Source of the DNA: Halocaridina rubra
Taxonomy: Eukaryota; Arthropoda; Malacostraca; Decapoda; Atyidae
DNA: 64,000 bases
NCBI GenBank assembly: GCA_037179515.1
Contig: JAXCGZ010019301.1
Coordinates: 1 to 64,000 of the forward strand
Reading direction: 5' to 3'
The notes under the pieces were generated by a model that was not told the DNA's origin, made no database searches, and saw nothing but the letters and a program-made list of their open reading frames with translations. The position numbers and the translations under genes were made by a program. Position 1 is the first letter of the stretch, and the number at the start of each line of letters is the position of its first letter. This document shows positions 14,366-64,000 of the stretch, piece after piece.

Positions 14366-15947
14366 TATATTTATATAATCTTGTGAGTATATTATCATTT
14401 TTCTTGTTAGATAATACCATCCGTGGTACTGAGATGAAATGACGAAACCAAGATCTGTTTTAGGCAAAAGTTCTAACTTCAATATTATGGTACAAATTGA
14501 TTACTTGGCATTAAACCAATTACATTATAATCACTCACTCAAATAAAAACTGACAAATAACATTCTTTTGGTCAGTACAATGATATTACAAATGCACTTT
14601 TGGTTCAATAGGATTTGTAAAAATTCATTATCTTATGTGTTACCATAAGAAATATTTACAATTTATTAATTATTAGCAGTAACCTCATAAAAGTACACAA
14701 ATTGCACATCTTGCATACAAAGTACATAAGGAAGGACCATAATTAGTTCCGACACAAGAAGCAAATGTAATATGCACCGACTTAAATGCAAACATTCATA
14801 CAATCTTTACATATTTTGACTATGTGTATGTATAAATGTACCAAGGTGCAAGCGTACGTACATACATACATACACAAACTTTTTAATCATAATTACAAAA
14901 TAAATAAAAGACTAGATATTTGAAGATCATCTTGGAATGTCATCATGATTTCACGGTTAAAGAATTAGCGTAAATGCTAATGCACAAAAAAAGGACTTGT
15001 ATTTTTTAACAAATATTATAAATGCATAACCTTTCCCTATTGACTTATATGTATTTAAAACTACTAAAAACACTAGAAATAAGTTTCAAATTGGTTCCAG
15101 TTTCTGTAATTCTGTTCAAACACTCATGATTATAATAATACAACTTTTATCAGACTGACTTAAGAAGAGGCAATACAGTATGTGAGATATGAAACATGCA
15201 ACTTTGTAAGGCTTTGGTGCTGGAAATATACATATGTATTGTATGTGTTAATCTATGTACACATGTCTGCACCTATGATAAGTGCTCATGACTGTATGTT
15301 CATTCAGTCTATATATGGGTGTTTACATGGAATTAGATGCATAAATAATGAAAGCACAAATCTTCTGCAGATTAATCTAGATTCTTATCCAGTACCTTAA
15401 AAAGCAATACTAGTCACAAAAAACTGTGCACTAAGTCGTCTCTCAACACGAATCCCATTTCTACTCTACCTTGATTCTCAAGTGGTTTCTTCATTCCTCG
15501 AAGATCTGATCACAATTAGCTTTGCTTATCAACTAATTCTAACAAACGGAAAGCTCATTACCTGTAGCTTGTAACATACAAAACCTGTCCCCCATCAAAA
15601 CTGGAAGACCACACTGCTTTACAAAACGCTCTTCTCGCCAATTAAATAAAGAGTTTTAGGATTAGAAACGTTGCTTTACACCATATGTTCATGGTGGTAT
15701 TACAATAACTTTAAAAATAACTGCAATTAATTTCTTGTCATAGAAATGAAAGTTTCCTAAAAAATCATTGTTATAGTCTTTATCAAGCTTTGAATAAGAT
15801 ATATATTTTGAAATTAATTTAAGCAACAGAATTCAGACACTGGGCAGCATCTGTTAAAGTTATGTGAAATATTACAATGCAGTCCCATAGTAAAATTATA
15901 TGGTAAAAGAGTATGTCCATACACAAATAATGGATCAGCTATTGTCC
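14366..15947 (-). other. probable KLC 3' UTR and intergenic sequence
   Basis: Sequence downstream of the KLC stop codon. It holds no coding frame of substance. On the minus strand an AATAAA hexamer lies at 14662-14667, a possible poly(A) site about 1.3 kb from the stop; others further out cannot be excluded. Confidence 0.35.
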
Positions 15948-63089
<47,142 letters not shown>

Positions 63090-63248
63090 TCTCCCGATGC
63101 TCTCAATTTTCTTGCTGTTGATAAAAATAAGTCATTAGACAACTGATCATTGTGAATAAGTAACAAATAAGATAAAACAATACAAGCACTGTACTTATTT
63201 TACTCTGGTGTAGTATGTCATATGTGCTTAGTACAGAATGAATCAACC

Positions 63249-63420
63249 TTTTTTTTTTTTTTAGATTCTCCACCCACGGATGGGCGGAACGGGTCATGGA
63301 GGACCCATAGGGCAGTCGCCAGCCGGCACAGGTCCCAACTCCCCCACTGTGGTGCCAAGCCACAGCAGTAACCTCCCCAGTAAACAGCTTAAACTCTCTT
63401 GCCTGGACAAGGCGCCTGTA
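63249..63420 (-). mobile_element. 5'-truncated tRNA-derived SINE with A tail
   Basis: The minus strand reads gagagtttaagctgtttactggggaggttactgctgtgg...accacagtggggg... and ends in an A run (plus-strand T run 63249-63262). It shares its body with the SINE at 16111-16318 but lacks the tRNA-like head. Confidence 0.75.
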
Positions 63421-64000
63421 AAAATAACCCTATACAAGAAGACAAACTGCCATGAGTAATATACAGAATACATAACTGTAATAAGTAAACAGTAATATTC
63501 AATACAGTACATAGATCCTAATGTGAGTGTCTATGCAAAATACAGTATAATGAATAATAATATTATGGCGAGTTGATAAATTCATCAGAGTTTCAATTCT
63601 ATACTGGGTATGCTTTCAAGACAAAGAACTGTATATTACGAAAATATGATTTATGGGTTATTCTCTGCCAATGTCATTAGCTCTAATGTTACAAAAAACT
63701 AATGGAGGAATACCTGAAAATCTGAGAACCAAATTCGCAATGTAAACACAAACCATCACGTGATGCAGTTTTAGTGGAAACGAAGGATTTAAAACTCAAT
63801 AAATTCTAATATGCTAATACAGTATAAACGAATAACAAACTTATTCATATATTAAAAAGACTAAATATGAATGAGCACAAGGGATAAAGATAATATTGGA
63901 ATAGAAAATACAGAAAAGAGAGCAGAAGTAGTAAGCATCAAGTATAGTAAAATTACAATACACTAAAATTACTGTAGCATATTGCAGCAGATAATCATTA
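63421..64000 (-). other. upstream KLC intron, no recognised feature
   Basis: AT-rich sequence 5' of the first recognised KLC coding exon. No 5' UTR exon or promoter motif could be identified with confidence. Confidence 0.4.

Noticed and set aside
14106..14482. His/Thr/Pro-rich minus-strand frames of 104 codons
   Set aside because: They are translations of a GT-rich tandem repeat in two frames at once, so they reflect base composition.

Overview
The window is eukaryotic, intron-rich and AT-rich. It most likely comes from an arthropod, and I infer a decapod crustacean from several features together: long AT-rich introns, at least a dozen (TA)n arrays of 75-370 bp, many short tRNA-derived SINEs and Tigger/pogo-like MITEs, and protein matches that look arthropod (kinesin light chain, MCRS1). 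No database search was possible, so every identification rests on recognising protein and repeat families by eye.

Layout. Positions 735-2403 (+) hold the last two recognisable coding exons of a gene resembling the C-terminal half of a protein arginine methyltransferase (PRMT9/PRMT7 type, tentative). Positions 7081-10790 (+) hold a complete five-exon microspherule protein 1 gene (MCRS1, predicted 451 aa, C-terminal FHA domain). From 63089 down to 15948 (-) lies an essentially complete kinesin light chain gene (KLC): 14 constitutive coding exons, about 47 kb, predicted 613 aa with N-terminal heptad-repeat coiled coil, LFP-acidic linker, TPR array and a Ser/Arg-rich tail. All exon phases join in frame. 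MCRS1 and KLC are convergent, their stop codons about 5.2 kb apart.

The most interesting signal is inside KLC. Besides the constitutive exons I see two small in-frame cassette candidates: 58371-58412 (42 nt, just after the LFP-acidic motif) and 49098-49142 (45 nt, placed exactly in the helix A/B loop of a TPR). There is also an in-frame alternative terminal exon at 35573-35683 (36 aa and a stop, with an amphipathic-looking tail) followed by a C-rich/G4-capable tract. A weak splice donor after exon 10 would, if skipped, give a short isoform. These would let one gene make light chains differing in the autoinhibitory linker, the TPR groove and the cargo/membrane-binding tail.

Mobile DNA fills the rest: a broken CR1/L2/Jockey-like LINE (17262-20925, +) inside the last KLC intron; degenerate Jockey-like (13385-14065, -) and RTE-like (50430-51240, -) fragments; a 5S-rRNA-derived sequence (3673-3790); several tRNA-derived SINEs; internally deleted Tigger-like elements that keep only the two ends of the transposase gene (11683-12436; 27649-28494); shorter MITEs sharing their ends (1467-1798; 27333-27638); a two-copy palindromic MITE (30111-30296; 48281-48468); a second Tigger-like MITE pair (56402-56702; 61417-61724); a piggyBac-type TTAA MITE (60367-60696); and a long-TIR MITE (22190-22386). 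Tigger-like ends repeatedly abut (TA)n arrays, which fits their TA target sites. One (TA)n array makes up about four fifths of a KLC intron and stops 20 nt from a 3' splice site.
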